From Notospermus geniculatus (Eukaryota > Nemertea > Pilidiophora > Heteronemertea > Lineidae), in assembly GCA_002633025.1 (NCBI GenBank), contig NMRB01001040.1, forward strand, positions 106,771-170,770: a stretch of 64,000 bases of DNA, read 5' to 3'. The stretch's first letter is position 1; each line of letters opens with the position of its first letter. This document shows positions 27,501 through 32,456 of this stretch, piece after piece. The notes below the pieces were generated by a model that searched no databases, had not been told where the DNA came from, and was given only the letters and a program-made list of their open reading frames with translations. The position numbers and the translations under genes were made by a program.

Positions 27501-29502
27501 TCCACTTTTACACGCAAAAACAAAAATTACAGGCAGCATATCTCTCATGAGTCCTTTACTAGTGTGTAAACGTTGTAGAATGGCTGTAGAATGTATGAAT
27601 TGCAAATAGACTGTAAATAGTGCCCAGTCATGTGCAGGCGATCGTCGTTGGTAACACGGGGGTAGATGGCGTAATTAGGTAGCCGCAAGCTGTTGTCAGA
27701 TTTCGTATTTCCGCATTCTATTGGGTCACGCGAAGGCTGTGCCGGACTATACCTCAAGGCACTCCATGTGAGACTTCTCAAGTTGACTCCATCTTGTCCA
27801 AACAAGGCCATCGACTGCGTCTTTAGCCTTGTCCCAATCATGTCATCTTTTGCGTTCACTCATAAATTATAAGTGAATCTGCCCCCTACTTGACCCCGCC
27901 TCGGAGCCACTCAGGTCTCGTGAAACAAATCGCCGTTCGTCACTTTCTCTTCTCTTCCCGCACACATTTGTAACACGGATTTTGATTGGCACACCGATTA
28001 GCCTTCGCACAACGATGATTGGCTAAGGCTCTGAGCTCCTCAGAAGTGGGAAATGTGATGGATTCAAACCAGGCTAGATGGGCGTCAGGCCAGATAGACT
28101 GGTGAGAATCAGATGGTTGACTCTTAATGGGCAATTCACCATTGTTGGTTTCATGACAGCTTTATGGCTGATATTCATAAAAGCTAGCAAATACTTTTGC
28201 TTCAAGTTATTGGACCTCGCTGTGCAAATCTTAAGTATAAGCATTTGCTAACTTTTATGAATACCAGCCATTGCCTTTACCATGAACAAACCATTGCCTG
28301 TAACTTTCTATGGCTGTGTTGCACGCAGACAACAACTCGCACAAGAAAAATCTCGCATGGAGGAGCACCTTCAAGTTCATCAGCGTCGAGTGCTATTGCT
28401 ACAAATTCTCAAATAGGCTCAAGTCGAGAGTTGAATACATGTACGTTAACACAATTTGAGTGAATTTATTTGCAGACTTGATAAGTACTGTAACAATGAT
28501 AACCATTCTGTTTGATTTTGACAATTTTATACTGAAATTTTCTCCAACATACCAACGTTTGTCTGTCTCTCTTCGTTGCAGTATGTGTCCTCCTCTATAT
28601 TCCAACAGACCTCAGAACCTTCCCAAGTGCCAATTGGCAATCGGATAACACCGGTACCGGATGAAACAGGCACGGGTAAGTGAAGATCATCGCTAAGAAG
28701 ATGCCAAATCATTTGAATATTCGGGGACACAGCGTCACGACTATAGCCTATTATGGTCATGACGCGGTGTCCCTGTCATCCGTCATCGTCATCCGTCGTC
28801 CGTCGTCATCGTCATCTAATAGTATGTTAGCAGGGCACGTTTTGTAACCGCTGCGGCTATTAACATGAAACTTGGTACATACATGTATATACCCCTAGGT
28901 CAGATGACCTATGACACCAAGTTTTTGTCCGATTCGTTCCTTGGCTTGGCCACCAGGTGGCCAAAACCGAAAACACAAAAAGTGCAATAACTCCTGAACT
29001 AATGACTGGATCATCTCCAAATTTTTATCATAGGTGCATCTAATGAGGATTCATGACATATATGACGAGTTTTTGGCTTGACTTACTTTTCAAGGTCACA
29101 GAAGTCAACGTTCAAAGTTTTGCCATTTTGGTGGCACTTTCATTGCTGCTTAGGCTATCAGACTATTGAGCTGAAAATTGGTACATATATTCCCCTAGGT
29201 CAGACACCAAGTTTCGGCCGGATTCAATTCTTGGCTTGGCCACCAGATGGCACCCATATTTAGTTTATTTGACCTACTACGGAAAGGTCACTCTGATTTC
29301 AGTTGACCTACTTACGAAAAGGTGGCTCTGTGAAATGTGAAAAAAACGTATTGAAATGTGAAAAAAACGTATTCTACTGGCAGCTTTCTGGCGGCTAATG
29401 TGCTGTTTTTGTATTTCAGAGCGGGAACTACCTGAAGCTTACCACCCACAACTAAGCTTTGGATTAGGACGAGGGCTTAATTTAGAGTATCAAGGCAACT
29501 AG
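392..29502 (+). CDS. TUT4: TUT4/TUT7-type terminal uridylyltransferase, spliced, 5' end outside window
   Basis: Seventeen exons join in phase: 392-563, 2674-3614, 5851-5998, 6540-6626, 7308-7408, 8207-8368, 9245-9334, 10602-10793, 11478-11655 (or 13870-14047), 14632-14679, 15584-15681, 16088-16212, 17549-17625, 19033-19274, 21910-24405, 28582-28675, 29420-29502. The visible product is about 1,777 residues. Family knowledge: TUT4/TUT7 add uridines to 3' ends of let-7 precursors, poly(A)-shortened mRNAs and other RNAs in the cytoplasm. Seen here: the end of the N-terminal module (residues 1-80), CCHC knuckle (376-389), catalytic motif FGSS...DLD (about 459-473), third acidic residue in EGDISLYN, PAP-associated domain, second CCHC knuckle, then a Pro/Gln-rich tail. 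The knuckle-NTase-PAP-knuckle order is diagnostic of TUT4/TUT7. An invertebrate would be expected to have one gene ancestral to both vertebrate paralogues, so the symbol is approximate. The tail seems longer than in the vertebrate proteins. The start codon and Lin28-interacting N-terminus lie upstream. Confidence 0.9.
905..1282. mobile_element. Fold-back (MITE-like) element, family I
   Basis: The left arm (about 919-1045, starting CCGACTCCGACTTCAACTAC) is the imperfect reverse complement of the right arm (about 1150-1272, ending GTAGTTGAAGCCGGAGTCGG). A related copy starts at 63648 and runs off the window. It has no coding capacity, so it would depend on a transposase elsewhere. Confidence 0.7.
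1565..1737 (+). mobile_element. hAT-like non-autonomous element, GGATCC family
   Basis: It starts CAGGCGCGGATCCA and ends TGGATCCGCCCCTG, giving short terminal inverted repeats. The five bases before and after match (TCTTT), consistent with a target-site duplication. The core carries the AAATCTGTAAAATCGACCGT and GATTTCAATGTTT motifs shared by the copies near 15849, 33084, 35823, 41887, 44854 and 57234. The hAT assignment is inferred from the termini only. Confidence 0.7.
1838..2634. mobile_element. Long inverted-repeat element just upstream of TUT exon 2
   Basis: Left arm 1838-2100 (CATTCCACTTCCCAGTGGCG, later CAGGCCTTTAGATTCCCC) pairs with right arm 2450-2634 (GGGGAATCTAAAGGCCTG, later CGCGCCACTCGGAACTGGAA). 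The arms are diverged and of unequal length. The right end lies about 40 bases before the exon that begins at 2674. Small open frames inside it do not look like proteins. Confidence 0.65.
2674..3614 (+). CDS. TUT4: TUT exon: end of N-terminal module and disordered linker
   Basis: Acceptor TTTTTTCTCTAG ends at 2673 and donor GTTGGT starts at 3615; enters phase 1, leaves phase 0. The junction restores DPF directly after KKLAIE, then NFDYIHDRLKSACKYFG, the end of the N-terminal module. The remaining 250 or so residues are charged and Ser/Gly-rich with an acidic stretch (DDDDDED), typical of the poorly conserved linker between the two modules. An in-frame ATG at 2658 sits in the intron and is not used as a start. 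Confidence 0.85.
3765..3900 (+). repeat. Dispersed repeat with hairpin head and (GTCC)n tract
   Basis: It begins with the inverted pair ATCTCCCCG / CGGGGAGAT (3770-3800), followed by CCGTCTGTCCGGCTGTCCGG-type repeats to about 3870. The arrangement resembles the SINE/MITE-like GTCC-rich repeats common in marine invertebrate genomes. The boundaries are approximate. Confidence 0.5.
5500..5665 (-). repeat. Dispersed repeat, family H
   Basis: Its reverse complement matches 17745-17885: both contain GGGCTGTCAGATTGCCTGTG, then a run of bases around TTACCTGTTA or its variant, then ATTTCAGCT...GAAATG and TTAACACTTTCCTCA. It is non-coding. Ends are not defined. Confidence 0.5.
5851..5998 (+). CDS. TUT4: TUT exon: first visible CCHC zinc knuckle
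   Basis: Acceptor ATGTTTCAG ends at 5850, donor GTAAGA starts at 5999; phase 0 in, phase 1 out. It encodes CSICQQEGHLKQKC, a CX2CX4HX4C knuckle, followed by a proline-rich stretch and LSPEYKKLLNDLLIIVP. In TUT4/TUT7 this knuckle precedes the catalytic module and contributes to RNA binding. Confidence 0.88.
6084..6150 (+). mobile_element. 45-bp SINE 3' end with 11-bp target-site duplication
   Basis: ACTTTCACTTT occurs at 6084-6094 and again at 6140-6150. The 45 bases between them (starting GCTATAGCGTCGGCCCTGAC) match the 3' end of the SINE at 18490-18927, including the AAATAC-type tail. This is a strongly 5'-truncated copy, as expected from reverse transcription that stopped early. Confidence 0.75.
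6540..6626 (+). CDS. TUT4: TUT exon: start of the catalytic module
   Basis: Acceptor CTTTTCTAG ends at 6539, donor GTTAGT starts at 6627; phase 1 in and out. It encodes DDFTPTEKEIFARKEILTEL and then EVFIRDIYP, the helical segment in front of the nucleotidyltransferase core. The next exon continues directly with the catalytic motif. Confidence 0.85.
6627..7307 (+). other. TUT intron, no recognised element
   Basis: Short inverted motifs occur at 6710-6750 (CCACACCACCACTCAGTGGTGTGG-like hairpin) and 6950-7060. No repeat family or exon could be supported. Confidence 0.5.
7308..7408 (+). CDS. TUT4: TUT exon: nucleotidyltransferase active-site motif
   Basis: Acceptor TTTATTTCAG ends at 7307, donor GTCAGT starts at 7409; phase 1 in, phase 0 out. 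It encodes CMFGSSCNGFGFKNSDLDIC, the GS-x(n)-DxD signature of DNA polymerase beta-like nucleotidyltransferases. Both metal-binding aspartates (DLD) and the uridine-selective context of TUTs are intact, so this module should be catalytic. An open frame runs past the donor, but the family match ends at the splice site. Confidence 0.93.
7409..8206 (+). other. TUT intron, no recognised element
   Basis: Intronic sequence with open frames on both strands that match nothing I recognise. No transposon boundaries are evident. Confidence 0.5.
8207..8368 (+). CDS. TUT4: TUT exon: third catalytic acidic residue
   Basis: Acceptor TTTGTTTCAG ends at 8206, donor GTAAGT starts at 8369; 54 codons, phase 0 both sides. 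It encodes a helix (CVEIIENLATKLKTHKG) and then AITTAKVPIVKFKHKKSQIE followed by GDISLYN. The aspartate in GDISLYN is the third metal ligand, so the catalytic triad is complete. Confidence 0.93.
8519..8895. repeat. Degenerate inverted-repeat element
   Basis: Left AAGGCCCATTCACACCAAAA and right TTTTTGGTGTCCATGAACCTT flank GC-rich inner arms (GCACGTTCACCGCCGCG against CGCGGCG...CAACGTGC). The pairing is imperfect. The region lies in the intron after the exon ending at 8368. Confidence 0.4.
9245..9334 (+). CDS. TUT4: TUT exon: catalytic module, palm-to-central domain
   Basis: Acceptor TTTGTTTCAG ends at 9244, donor GTTTGT starts at 9335; 30 codons, phase 0. It encodes ALYNTKMLDNYANIDERVRV then IGYIMKVFAK, which continues directly from LYNTL of the previous exon and matches the family at this position. 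Confidence 0.9.
9415..9528. mobile_element. Palindromic MITE, element A
   Basis: The arms CCGTATGCATAAAACATCTT and AAGATGTTTTATGCATACGG are near-perfect inverse copies with a short loop around 9460-9478. It belongs to the same style of element as 55616-55767 (CCCGTATGCACCAA ends). It directly abuts element B. Confidence 0.7.
9525..9883. mobile_element. Palindromic MITE, element B, split by element C
   Basis: Left arm GGGCCCATATTCATAAACAT followed by ACTTAAGTCTAAGTGTGACAC; right arm GTGTCACACTTAGACTTA, interrupted at 9613-9850 and resumed as AGTAGTTTTATGAATACAGG. A related copy lies at 48739-49154 and is itself split by a different element. Confidence 0.7.
9613..9850. mobile_element. Inverted-repeat element C nested in B
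   Basis: Starts CAGGGCTTGACATAAGCCGA and ends TCGGCTTATGTCAAGCCCTG, with inverted arms of about 50 bases (including ATTTTCCAAAACACCCTTGC) around a central loop. It interrupts element B between its two right-arm segments, so it inserted later. Confidence 0.75.
9962..10110. mobile_element. Short palindromic element
   Basis: TAAAGCTAGATTCATATTTC and later GCGCTTGTCTGTTCC pair imperfectly with GGAAACGGACAAGCGC and GAAGTATGAATTGGCCTTA. Probably an old MITE. Confidence 0.5.
10194..10325 (+). repeat. A-rich minisatellite
   Basis: Degenerate tandem units of about 13-17 bases with the pattern CACTGGAAAAAAGA or GACACGGTAAAAAA. It gives a meaningless Lys-rich open frame. Confidence 0.6.
10450..10601 (+). 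repeat. Duplicated splice acceptor and exon 8 start, with G-run and 1-base gap
   Basis: TTTCTATTTCAGGTTTGTGA and the following bases to TCTCGCG occur at about 10453-10494 and again at 10590-10628, the real exon. The first copy breaks off at an N (10495) and a run of G. This is either a small tandem duplication or an allele fragment left in the assembly. Confidence 0.6.
10602..10793 (+). CDS. TUT4: TUT exon: central domain after the catalytic core
   Basis: Acceptor TCTATTTCAG ends at 10601, donor GTAAGC starts at 10794; 64 codons, phase 0. It encodes CDIGDASRGSLSSYAYILMV then LYYLQQ, PPVIPVLQEL and a segment ending DEMKSL. The GSLSSYA block is one of the best-conserved stretches in TUT4/TUT7. 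Confidence 0.93.
10811..11251. mobile_element. MITE with about 30-bp terminal inverted repeats
   Basis: Left end AAGCCTAGTTTATACTTGGA then CGCACGACCAT; right end ATGGTCGTGCGTTGAAGTAT then AAACTAGGCTT. Inner arms with ACGTCCGACGCACGAT against GATCGCGTGTCGGACG also pair. Open frames within it are not protein-like. Confidence 0.7.
11254..11425 (+). mobile_element. Partial family-E element (CCCCGTG repeats)
   Basis: From GGTTACACTAGATAAATCCC through AGCCCCATCGAGCTCGAAGG it matches the reverse complement of 60540-60771. The full element at 60294-60771 has inverted ends, so this copy is truncated. It stops where the exon 9 duplicated block begins. Confidence 0.6.
11427..12185 (+). repeat. Exon 9 duplicated block, copy a
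   Basis: About 760 bp, from ATGACATGGACAATTTCAG to AACAGCAATGCAA, match 13819-14547 with a few per cent substitutions and short indels. The block contains the exon, its acceptor, and about 530 bases of downstream intron including a family-F MITE remnant (about 11880-11985). It ends at an N (12186). Confidence 0.8.
11478..11655 (+). CDS. TUT4: TUT exon 9, copy a: PAP-associated domain
   Basis: Acceptor TTTCTTTTAG ends at 11477, donor GTAAGA starts at 11656; 178 nt, phase 0 in, phase 1 out. It encodes PEKWIGYGKNKDTVGELWLG then LLKFYTEVF and a segment ending GKSIAIE, joining DPFDL in the next exon. The second copy at 13870-14047 has the same phases. Because 178 is not a multiple of three, including both would shift the frame. 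Confidence 0.88.
12187..13818 (+). other. Sequence between the two exon 9 copies
   Basis: Unique-looking intron sequence from 12187 to about 13250, with a possible family-E scrap (AATCCCCGTGTC near 13080). From 13256 to about 13815 it is the 5' part of family-J element, starting TAGCTCACCCGTGAGC. No exon is recognised. Confidence 0.55.
13256..13815 (+). mobile_element. Family-J element, truncated
   Basis: It begins with the hairpin TAGCTCACCCGTGAGC, then the CGTCGTCG tract, then the unit with GCACGTTTCGTAACC and AACTTGGTACATA also found at 26160-27150 and 28830-29200. It ends with a GGCCGCCAGGTGGCGTAACC unit like those at 37798-38110. No protein is encoded. Confidence 0.65.
13819..14547 (+). 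repeat. Exon 9 duplicated block, copy b
   Basis: Matches 11427-12185 from ATGACATGGACAATTTCAG through GTGCAGCGGTAACAGCAA. Beyond this point it runs on without a break into intron and exon at 14632, so this copy is the one linked to the downstream gene. Confidence 0.8.
13870..14047 (+). CDS. TUT4: TUT exon 9, copy b (alternative to copy a)
   Basis: Same length, phases, acceptor and donor as copy a. I see four coding differences: three silent and one Ile-to-Ser change (PEKWSGYGKN against PEKWIGYGKN). The excess of silent changes shows both copies have been under protein selection or are two alleles. It is followed directly by the next real exon at 14632. If both copies are real they must be mutually exclusive; if the locus is an assembly artefact, they are alleles. 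Confidence 0.75.
14632..14679 (+). CDS. TUT4: TUT micro-exon: DPFDLSHN motif
   Basis: Acceptor ATCTTTTTCAG ends at 14631, donor GTGAGT starts at 14680; 48 nt, phase 1 in and out. It encodes DPFDLSHNLGAGLSRK, a near-invariant TUT4/TUT7 segment after the PAP-associated block. The match and the phase fit make this small exon secure. Confidence 0.9.
14680..15583 (+). other. TUT intron with a G-run gap
   Basis: GC-rich sequence at 14862-14900 and 15180-15300 with repeated GGTCTCACTG motifs. N bases at 15412-15426 lie inside a long G run, an assembly break in a homopolymer. No exon is seen. Confidence 0.5.
15584..15681 (+). CDS. TUT4: TUT exon: end of catalytic module
   Basis: Acceptor TTTTTTCAG ends at 15583, donor GTAAGT starts at 15682; phase 1 in, phase 0 out. 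It encodes NTYIMKAFINGRHLFGNPVD then PKTPPEGYATFH. The (Y/F)IMKAFINGR.LFG block is conserved in TUT4/TUT7 and closes the PAP region. Confidence 0.9.
15849..16026 (-). mobile_element. hAT-like GGATCC element, reverse orientation
   Basis: Reverse-strand copy of the family at 1565-1737: CTGGGGTGGATCCACGATTT at the left, TGCATCTGCGCCTG at the right. The internal ACATTGAAATCTGCGATGAA and GATTTTACAGATTTGTTG are the reverse complement of the family core. Internal C and G runs are expanded. Confidence 0.65.
16088..16212 (+). CDS. TUT4: TUT exon: second CCHC zinc knuckle
   Basis: Acceptor TTGTTTCAG ends at 16087, donor GTCAGT starts at 16213; phase 0 in, phase 2 out. It encodes DYFFDSSLLVDGQPPNDRGC and the knuckle CRACGKIGHFAREC (CX2CX4HX4C). 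The FDS..L.DG..PNDR.CR.CGKIGH order is characteristic of TUT4/TUT7 and binds the uridylated RNA tail in the human protein. Confidence 0.93.
16363..16764. mobile_element. Inverted-repeat element with GATCCA(C/T) ends
   Basis: The left GAAGGTGATCCATCGACTTT and right CTGGTGGATCACCCGC ends are roughly inverse. The arms repeat GATCAGTTTGCGATTAGTTC and CACGACGGCAGTCGTGAA against CTCGTCGTGAACTAATCGCA and AACTGATCGTAAAC. Internal GTAGCTGATCCACCGG suggests two elements or a nested copy. Confidence 0.6.
16867..17171. mobile_element. TTAA-flanked MITE, family D, copy 1
   Basis: A 297-bp element (16871-17167) bounded by TTAA on each side. The ends AGGTGCTCTAGTTCGAATTG and CAATTCGAACTAGAGCACCT are perfect inverted repeats, continuing with TAAACATTAC against GTAATGTTTA. 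A second copy of identical length lies at 48829-49125. TTAA duplication is typical of piggyBac-type insertion; there is no transposase here. Confidence 0.85.
17172..17458 (-). mobile_element. tRNA-derived SINE
   Basis: On the minus strand the head (17458 down to about 17390) has an A-box-like TGGTGTAGTGG and the B box GGTTCGAATCC, followed by a body with CAAGTCTCTTTACC and a tail of AACTTTAACTTT repeats at 17172-17190. The tRNA head plus A-T-rich tail defines the class. The tail abuts the TTAA-flanked MITE. Confidence 0.7.
17549..17625 (+). CDS. TUT4: TUT exon: basic, charged linker
   Basis: Acceptor TTGTTGTAG ends at 17548, donor GTGAGG starts at 17626; phase 2 in, phase 1 out. It encodes EKKDEKDDGKPRDERMRSRD then RDQKK after the restored Arg. 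The Lys/Arg/Asp-rich composition matches the linker after the last knuckle. Support comes from phase continuity and splice sites, not conservation. Confidence 0.75.
17745..17885 (+). repeat. Dispersed repeat, family H
   Basis: AAAAAGGGCTGTCAGATTGC through TTAACACTTTCCTCAGA matches the reverse complement of 5500-5665. Non-coding, ends undefined. Confidence 0.5.
17921..18475. mobile_element. Family-G element between 60-bp direct repeats
   Basis: A direct repeat of about 60 bases (ATTGCCTGCCCATTTTGGGC through GGAGTGTAGACAAAT) occurs at 17921-17978 and 18414-18474. Between them lies a family-G element (17981-18413) with inverted ends GGTACCGGCAAA and TTTGCCGGTACC. It matches the reverse complement of 49725-50153. 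Confidence 0.65.
18476..18941 (+). mobile_element. SINE with 14-bp target-site duplication and nested MITE
   Basis: AATCATAGGTGGTA occurs at 18476-18489 and 18928-18941. The insert starts with a tRNA-like head (GCCCAGTGG A-box region, GGTTCGAATCC B box near 18540), continues with a body, and ends GCTATAGCGTCGGCCCTGAC plus AAATAC repeats. A palindromic element at 18711-18867 interrupts the body. The 3' end is shared with the truncated copy at 6095-6139. Confidence 0.82.
18711..18867. mobile_element. Palindromic MITE nested in the SINE
   Basis: Arms GGGCCCGGTTGCACGAAACT and AGTTTCGTGCAACCGGGCCC are perfect inverse copies. Pairing continues through CACGACAGCGCTATCTTGGT, TTAGCGCTA and TGACGTAAAA. 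Total 157 bp, almost fully self-complementary. Confidence 0.8.
19033..19274 (+). CDS. TUT4: TUT exon: Gly/Pro-rich tail segment
   Basis: Acceptor TTTTCACAG ends at 19032, donor GTAAGT starts at 19275; phase 1 in, phase 0 out. It encodes 81 residues rich in Gly, Pro and Phe (PPFSFPQQLFYNSGMRPPPF, GFGGPGGPRP). The ATG at 19035 follows the acceptor and is not a start. Disordered, low complexity; supported by phase and composition. Confidence 0.78.
19275..21909 (+). other. TUT intron, mostly repeat debris
   Basis: Contains a hairpin at 19602-19672 built from ACCGGGGTCTTC and GAAGACCCCGGT arms with a CAGGCTGGCACTT inverted core, a motif shared with 32545-32600 and 61220-61250. An AT-rich fold-back lies at 20780-21275. 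Between about 19750 and 20680 no recognised element or exon is seen. Confidence 0.55.
20780..21275. repeat. AT-rich fold-back repeat
   Basis: TTGTTTTACGGAT near 20802 pairs with ATCCGTAAAACAA near 21239. Several TTTATTTTTATTTTCC and GGAAAATAAAAATAA blocks with CCTCCTGTCA(A/G)GG(G)TTTCC repeat inside. Probably a degenerate MITE. Confidence 0.45.
21910..24405 (+). CDS. TUT4: TUT exon: 832-residue Pro/Gln-rich C-terminal tail
   Basis: Acceptor CCTGCACAG ends at 21909, donor GTGAGT starts at 24406; 832 codons, phase 0 both sides. The first half is Gly/Pro/Lys-rich (MFGDRHPAPGVGRPSPERFQ onward); the middle is Pro/Ser-rich; the last third is Gln-rich with pure runs at about 23680-23700, 24118-24135 and 24165-24198 coded by mixed CAA and CAG. 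No folded domain is recognised. An ATG opens the exon, but phase and acceptor fit an internal exon. Low-complexity tails of this sort suggest roles in condensates or protein contacts, an inference only. Confidence 0.85.
24530..24870. mobile_element. MITE with GTAAAACGGGAAA ends
   Basis: Left TACTGTAAAACGGGAAATTA and right AATTTCCCGTTTTACAGTA are inverse. Inner GCGGCTGATTTTTTTGCGG against AAAAAATCCGCC also pair partly. Located in the intron after the 2.5 kb exon. Confidence 0.7.
25283..25360. repeat. Strong hairpin
   Basis: GTCAGCTGCCCTGCATTCAG then AGAGACTTT pairs with AAAGTCTCTCTGAATGCAGG then GCAGCTGAC around a short AGTGA loop: a perfect stem of almost 30 bp. It may be the core of a MITE or an intronic hairpin; no miRNA identity is claimed. 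Confidence 0.65.
25491..25568 (-). other. tRNA-like sequence (pseudogene or SINE head)
   Basis: The minus strand shows an A box TGGCGCATCGGTAGAGC and a B box GGTTCGAGCC at tRNA spacing, with a CTCTGAA anticodon-loop-like heptamer. The anticodon stem has a mismatch and wobble pairs, and the acceptor stem does not close well. I therefore treat it as a tRNA pseudogene or SINE head, not a working tRNA. Confidence 0.5.
26092..27310 (+). mobile_element. Family-J composite element with tandem 291-bp units
   Basis: It opens with the hairpin TAGCTCACCTGTGGTGAGCT and a CGTCGTCGTCCG tract, then about 3.5 tandem units starting with GCACGTTTCGTAAC near 26160, 26459, 26751 and 27042. It ends with ACACAGGTGAGCACATGGTC, whose CACAGGTGAGC is inverse to the start. 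Shorter copies lie at 13256, 28755 and 37778. It has no open frame worth calling. Confidence 0.7.
27311..28140 (+). other. Intron, no recognised element
   Basis: Unassigned intronic sequence. A stretch GTCAGGCCAGATAGACTGGT near 28085 also occurs near 47275, so part of it is repeat debris. Confidence 0.45.
28145..28282. mobile_element. Family-F palindromic MITE
   Basis: ATTCATAAAAGCTAGCAAAT and AGCATTTGCTAACTTTTATG are inverted ends around a core with GTTATTGGACCTCGCTGTGC. Related copies lie near 11880, 14230, 46810, 56345 and 56470. Confidence 0.7.
28582..28675 (+). CDS. TUT4: TUT exon: penultimate coding exon
   Basis: Acceptor CTTCGTTGCAG ends at 28581, donor GTAAGT starts at 28676; 94 nt, phase 0 in, phase 1 out. 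Only one frame is open through it (YVSSSIFQQTSEPSQVPIGN onward). It joins the Gln-rich exon in phase 0 and the terminal exon in phase 1. Evidence is splice sites and phase; there is no conserved domain. Confidence 0.7.
28755..29262 (+). mobile_element. Family-J element, partial
   Basis: CGTCATCCGTCGTCCGTCGTC-type tract at 28780-28815 followed by one and a half GCACGTTT...AACTTGGTACATA units. It borders the start of the large duplicated block. Confidence 0.65.
29420..29502 (+). CDS. TUT4: TUT terminal coding exon, copy 1
   Basis: Acceptor TTGTATTTCAG ends at 29419; stop TAG at 29500-29502. Entering in phase 1 it encodes ERELPEAYHPQLSFGLGRGL then NLEYQGN and stop. The second copy at 38465-38547 differs by one silent GAA/GAG change in this frame, which supports the frame. 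The 3' UTR follows. Confidence 0.7.
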
Positions 29503-30267
29503 TTTGTGGAGCAGAGTTCATGTTCGACAGTTGATTAATTATATCGGTGGATTTTTTTCACTTTTATCTGTAGCATGCAGCTTTTGCCTAGGAACACGTT
29601 TTTCATAAAATAAGGTGTATACGGCCATCGAAAGGGTAGGCGCTGTGGATCACAATTACCGGTACACTTTTTATGAATCCATATTATTTGGGGGTAGGAT
29701 CAGTAGGAGGCCTGCAAACTTCTTTTTAATATGAGTCAAATATTTTGAAATTTCTCAAAAAGTGGGATTTTTTCAAGGTCTGTAATTTCCTATGCTTTTG
29801 CTGTTTGTTAACAGAAGGGTAAGGCCAAAAAAATAAATGTTCTGTCTGGTTTCACGATCAGAAGAAAACTGAAGCGGTGATGCAGTTTTTTATTTTTTTT
29901 ACAAAAGTTTTTTATTTCATAAAATGTAGTGTATTTCTCTGTTGGAGGCCTTTAAACATTTGAAGTCGACACTGCTATTGTCTATCGGTCACCACTGTGG
30001 AAGTAGATAAAGCAATTTTACAGATGATTTTTGGCGACTCGCTTTTGTTGTAACGTATTTTAACACCAGATGGCGCGGGGGTCTAAGAAATCACAAATTT
30101 CATTCAAAATGAATAAAAATTCTTTGACGCGCAGGGGTTAGAGCTGACGCGCACGGTAACCAGAAACAGAACATTTGTTTTTTTGGCCTAATACTGGCAC
30201 TTGCCCGTTATCAGTTATATTTTACCACCTTAGATTATGCCTTCAGGTATCTTGTTGTAGTTTTACT

Positions 30268-30362
30268 TTACCGCCCATGGTTGGACTTAGCCTTTTACTT
30301 ACCGCCCATGGTTGGACTTAGCCTTTTAATACTTTACCGCCCATGGTTGGACTTAGCCCTTT
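30268..30362 (+). repeat. Three direct repeats of a 30-bp unit
   Basis: TTTACCGCCCATGGTTGGAC followed by TTAGCCTTT is repeated three times with small spacers. The same array occurs at 39549-39643 in copy 2. Confidence 0.75.
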
Positions 30363-32456
30363 GCAGTAGCACTGAGTTTTCTCCTCAATATGTCATACCT
30401 CATGGGTCCTAGTACATGTACACACTCAGATAACTCCATGAAGAAAATAATTGTGAAAATGTAGCCGTCTGCCAATGAATTGTAAAATGATCTGTCAAAA
30501 TATGTCTCATTTTCTACATGCATGTTGGGATTATTTCTGTTGTAAAAAATTATGCCCAATATTTATTCATTATATGACTGTGGTGAGTTGCATTGATGTG
30601 GACATGGACCATAGGGTGTTTTTAGCAGAGCTTCAAGTTCAAATTGTTTGCAATATGGTAGAAGTAGTTTCTAGTTTGTAAATGTTATTCACTTGTTGAA
30701 ATTCATGACAGGAATAGATTTGGACACATTTCCTGGGGGGAAAACGTCAAGTGGAAAATGGGTTTTATGTCATTGACAGTTACCCTACCCCGTAAAGAAT
30801 TGCAGTGGTTATCACATGGGACAGGTACATGTAGTACAGTAAAATACATACCCATGTGATGATTCACTAACAGTGGATCTTTCATATTCTGAACTCACAT
30901 TTGAATTGAATAACTCGTGCTCTTGCAAAGGGCTTAGTGTAAGTCCATCCAGGGTGGGGTGAAATTTTTATCCGCTTCTAAAAATCGTAGAAGGTCATTG
31001 CTTAATTTGATGGTCGGCACAAATTGTTGGGACACATTCTTAAATTTACATCAAATTGGATGTCCATTTTGGTTTTCATTCAGTTTGTATCGAAATTTAC
31101 TGGAATTTTCTTATAAATTAGTTTCCCTGTTGATAGAGGGAGTCGCCCTCCGTCGGGAAAAGGCAATGCATTGTTGATAATTAGCGACCAGCAGTTGTAC
31201 ATGAACTTTTTCTATGAATTTGTTGGTCTTTGAATGACCAGTAATCTTTGGCTATTACTTTGTACAGGTTTCACCTTCATCGTAGGGTATGGCTAATTAT
31301 TTTCCGAGTACCGGTATTTCTCCAGTTATGAATTGGTCTGATGAAAGGTGAGATGAATTCAAATGTAGACGTTGATTTCGGTGGGTGGTATGGATTATCA
31401 AAAGTTGGAAAAACTGTATCCAGTTCATGAAACCGTGGGATTGTTTACACTTACACGTACAGAAACAGAAAAATTCACATGTCAGCAAATATTGTAAGCT
31501 TTCAGATATTATCTGAAAATTCCACGTCTTTATGGCACTACGGAAAAAGTCGGGTTCAATGATAGCCATGTTTTCAAGGTTCCTTAAAATACATTAAATG
31601 TCAGGTTCTATGATAGCTATGTTTTCACGGTTCCATAAATCATTGAGAACCTGTGTTTCTAATGCAAAGCAACTGTCATTTGATGTAATCAATTACGTTA
31701 CAGAGCAGAAGATATCAAAGTGATCAGGTTATAGAGGTAGAATGGTCATTACAGTTGAAAAAAATTCGAAATACATTTATGTACATGGAAAAACCTGATC
31801 ATGTTGGCGATGCTGAATCGACAGAAATTCAATTTTGATCTCTTTTTCTGTTCGGATCACTTAGTTGAAAAACTAGGTCAGAAAAATTTGGTGATTTGTT
31901 CAGCAAAGAAGATAAATTTGCCGGTAGGTGGTTTGATCTCCAAAATTGCTAGATTTGTGGGCTAACATGGTGTATTTTATGGAGATAAGTTGGATTTCCT
32001 CATCTAAATAATCCAAACTTTGTAATAAATGCGGTGTTTTCTATGTATACACGTTGCTAAACTTCTTGGTATACGTTTACTAAACAGGTAGCGCGTTCTC
32101 ATGTTGTCTTGAAGTCGATAGATGCAGAATTTAGTTGATGACTCAGTGTCAGATATGGAAGTAGGTGTGGTGTTTTTTCAGTTAGTTTTTCTTCAGAATT
32201 TGGAAACTGTGAGGAGTTTTATAAGCATTCGTGGCCCTCTCGCCCCTCGTCAGGGACCTGTAATGGCTTGGAATTCAGAGGTTTGATATACCGGTAATAC
32301 CAGTAGTTCAAAATATGGAGTTTGTGCTATTATGCGCCGCTTTATTCATGTGTATTATTTTTAACCATTGAACCCTCATTTTGTCAAACTGCTGATAATT
32401 TTTTTTGGCCAGTTATTTGTCATCAGATATAGTGAAGAGAATTTATAGACTGGACC

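Noticed and set aside
28329-28463. Possible extra TUT exon after the acceptor at 28328
   Set aside because: The frame set by the 2.5 kb exon (phase 0) has no donor that returns to phase 0 before the next exon. The other open frame (RQQLAQEKSRMEEHLQ) would need phase 2 entry. Direct joining of 24405 to 28582 is in phase and needs no extra exon.
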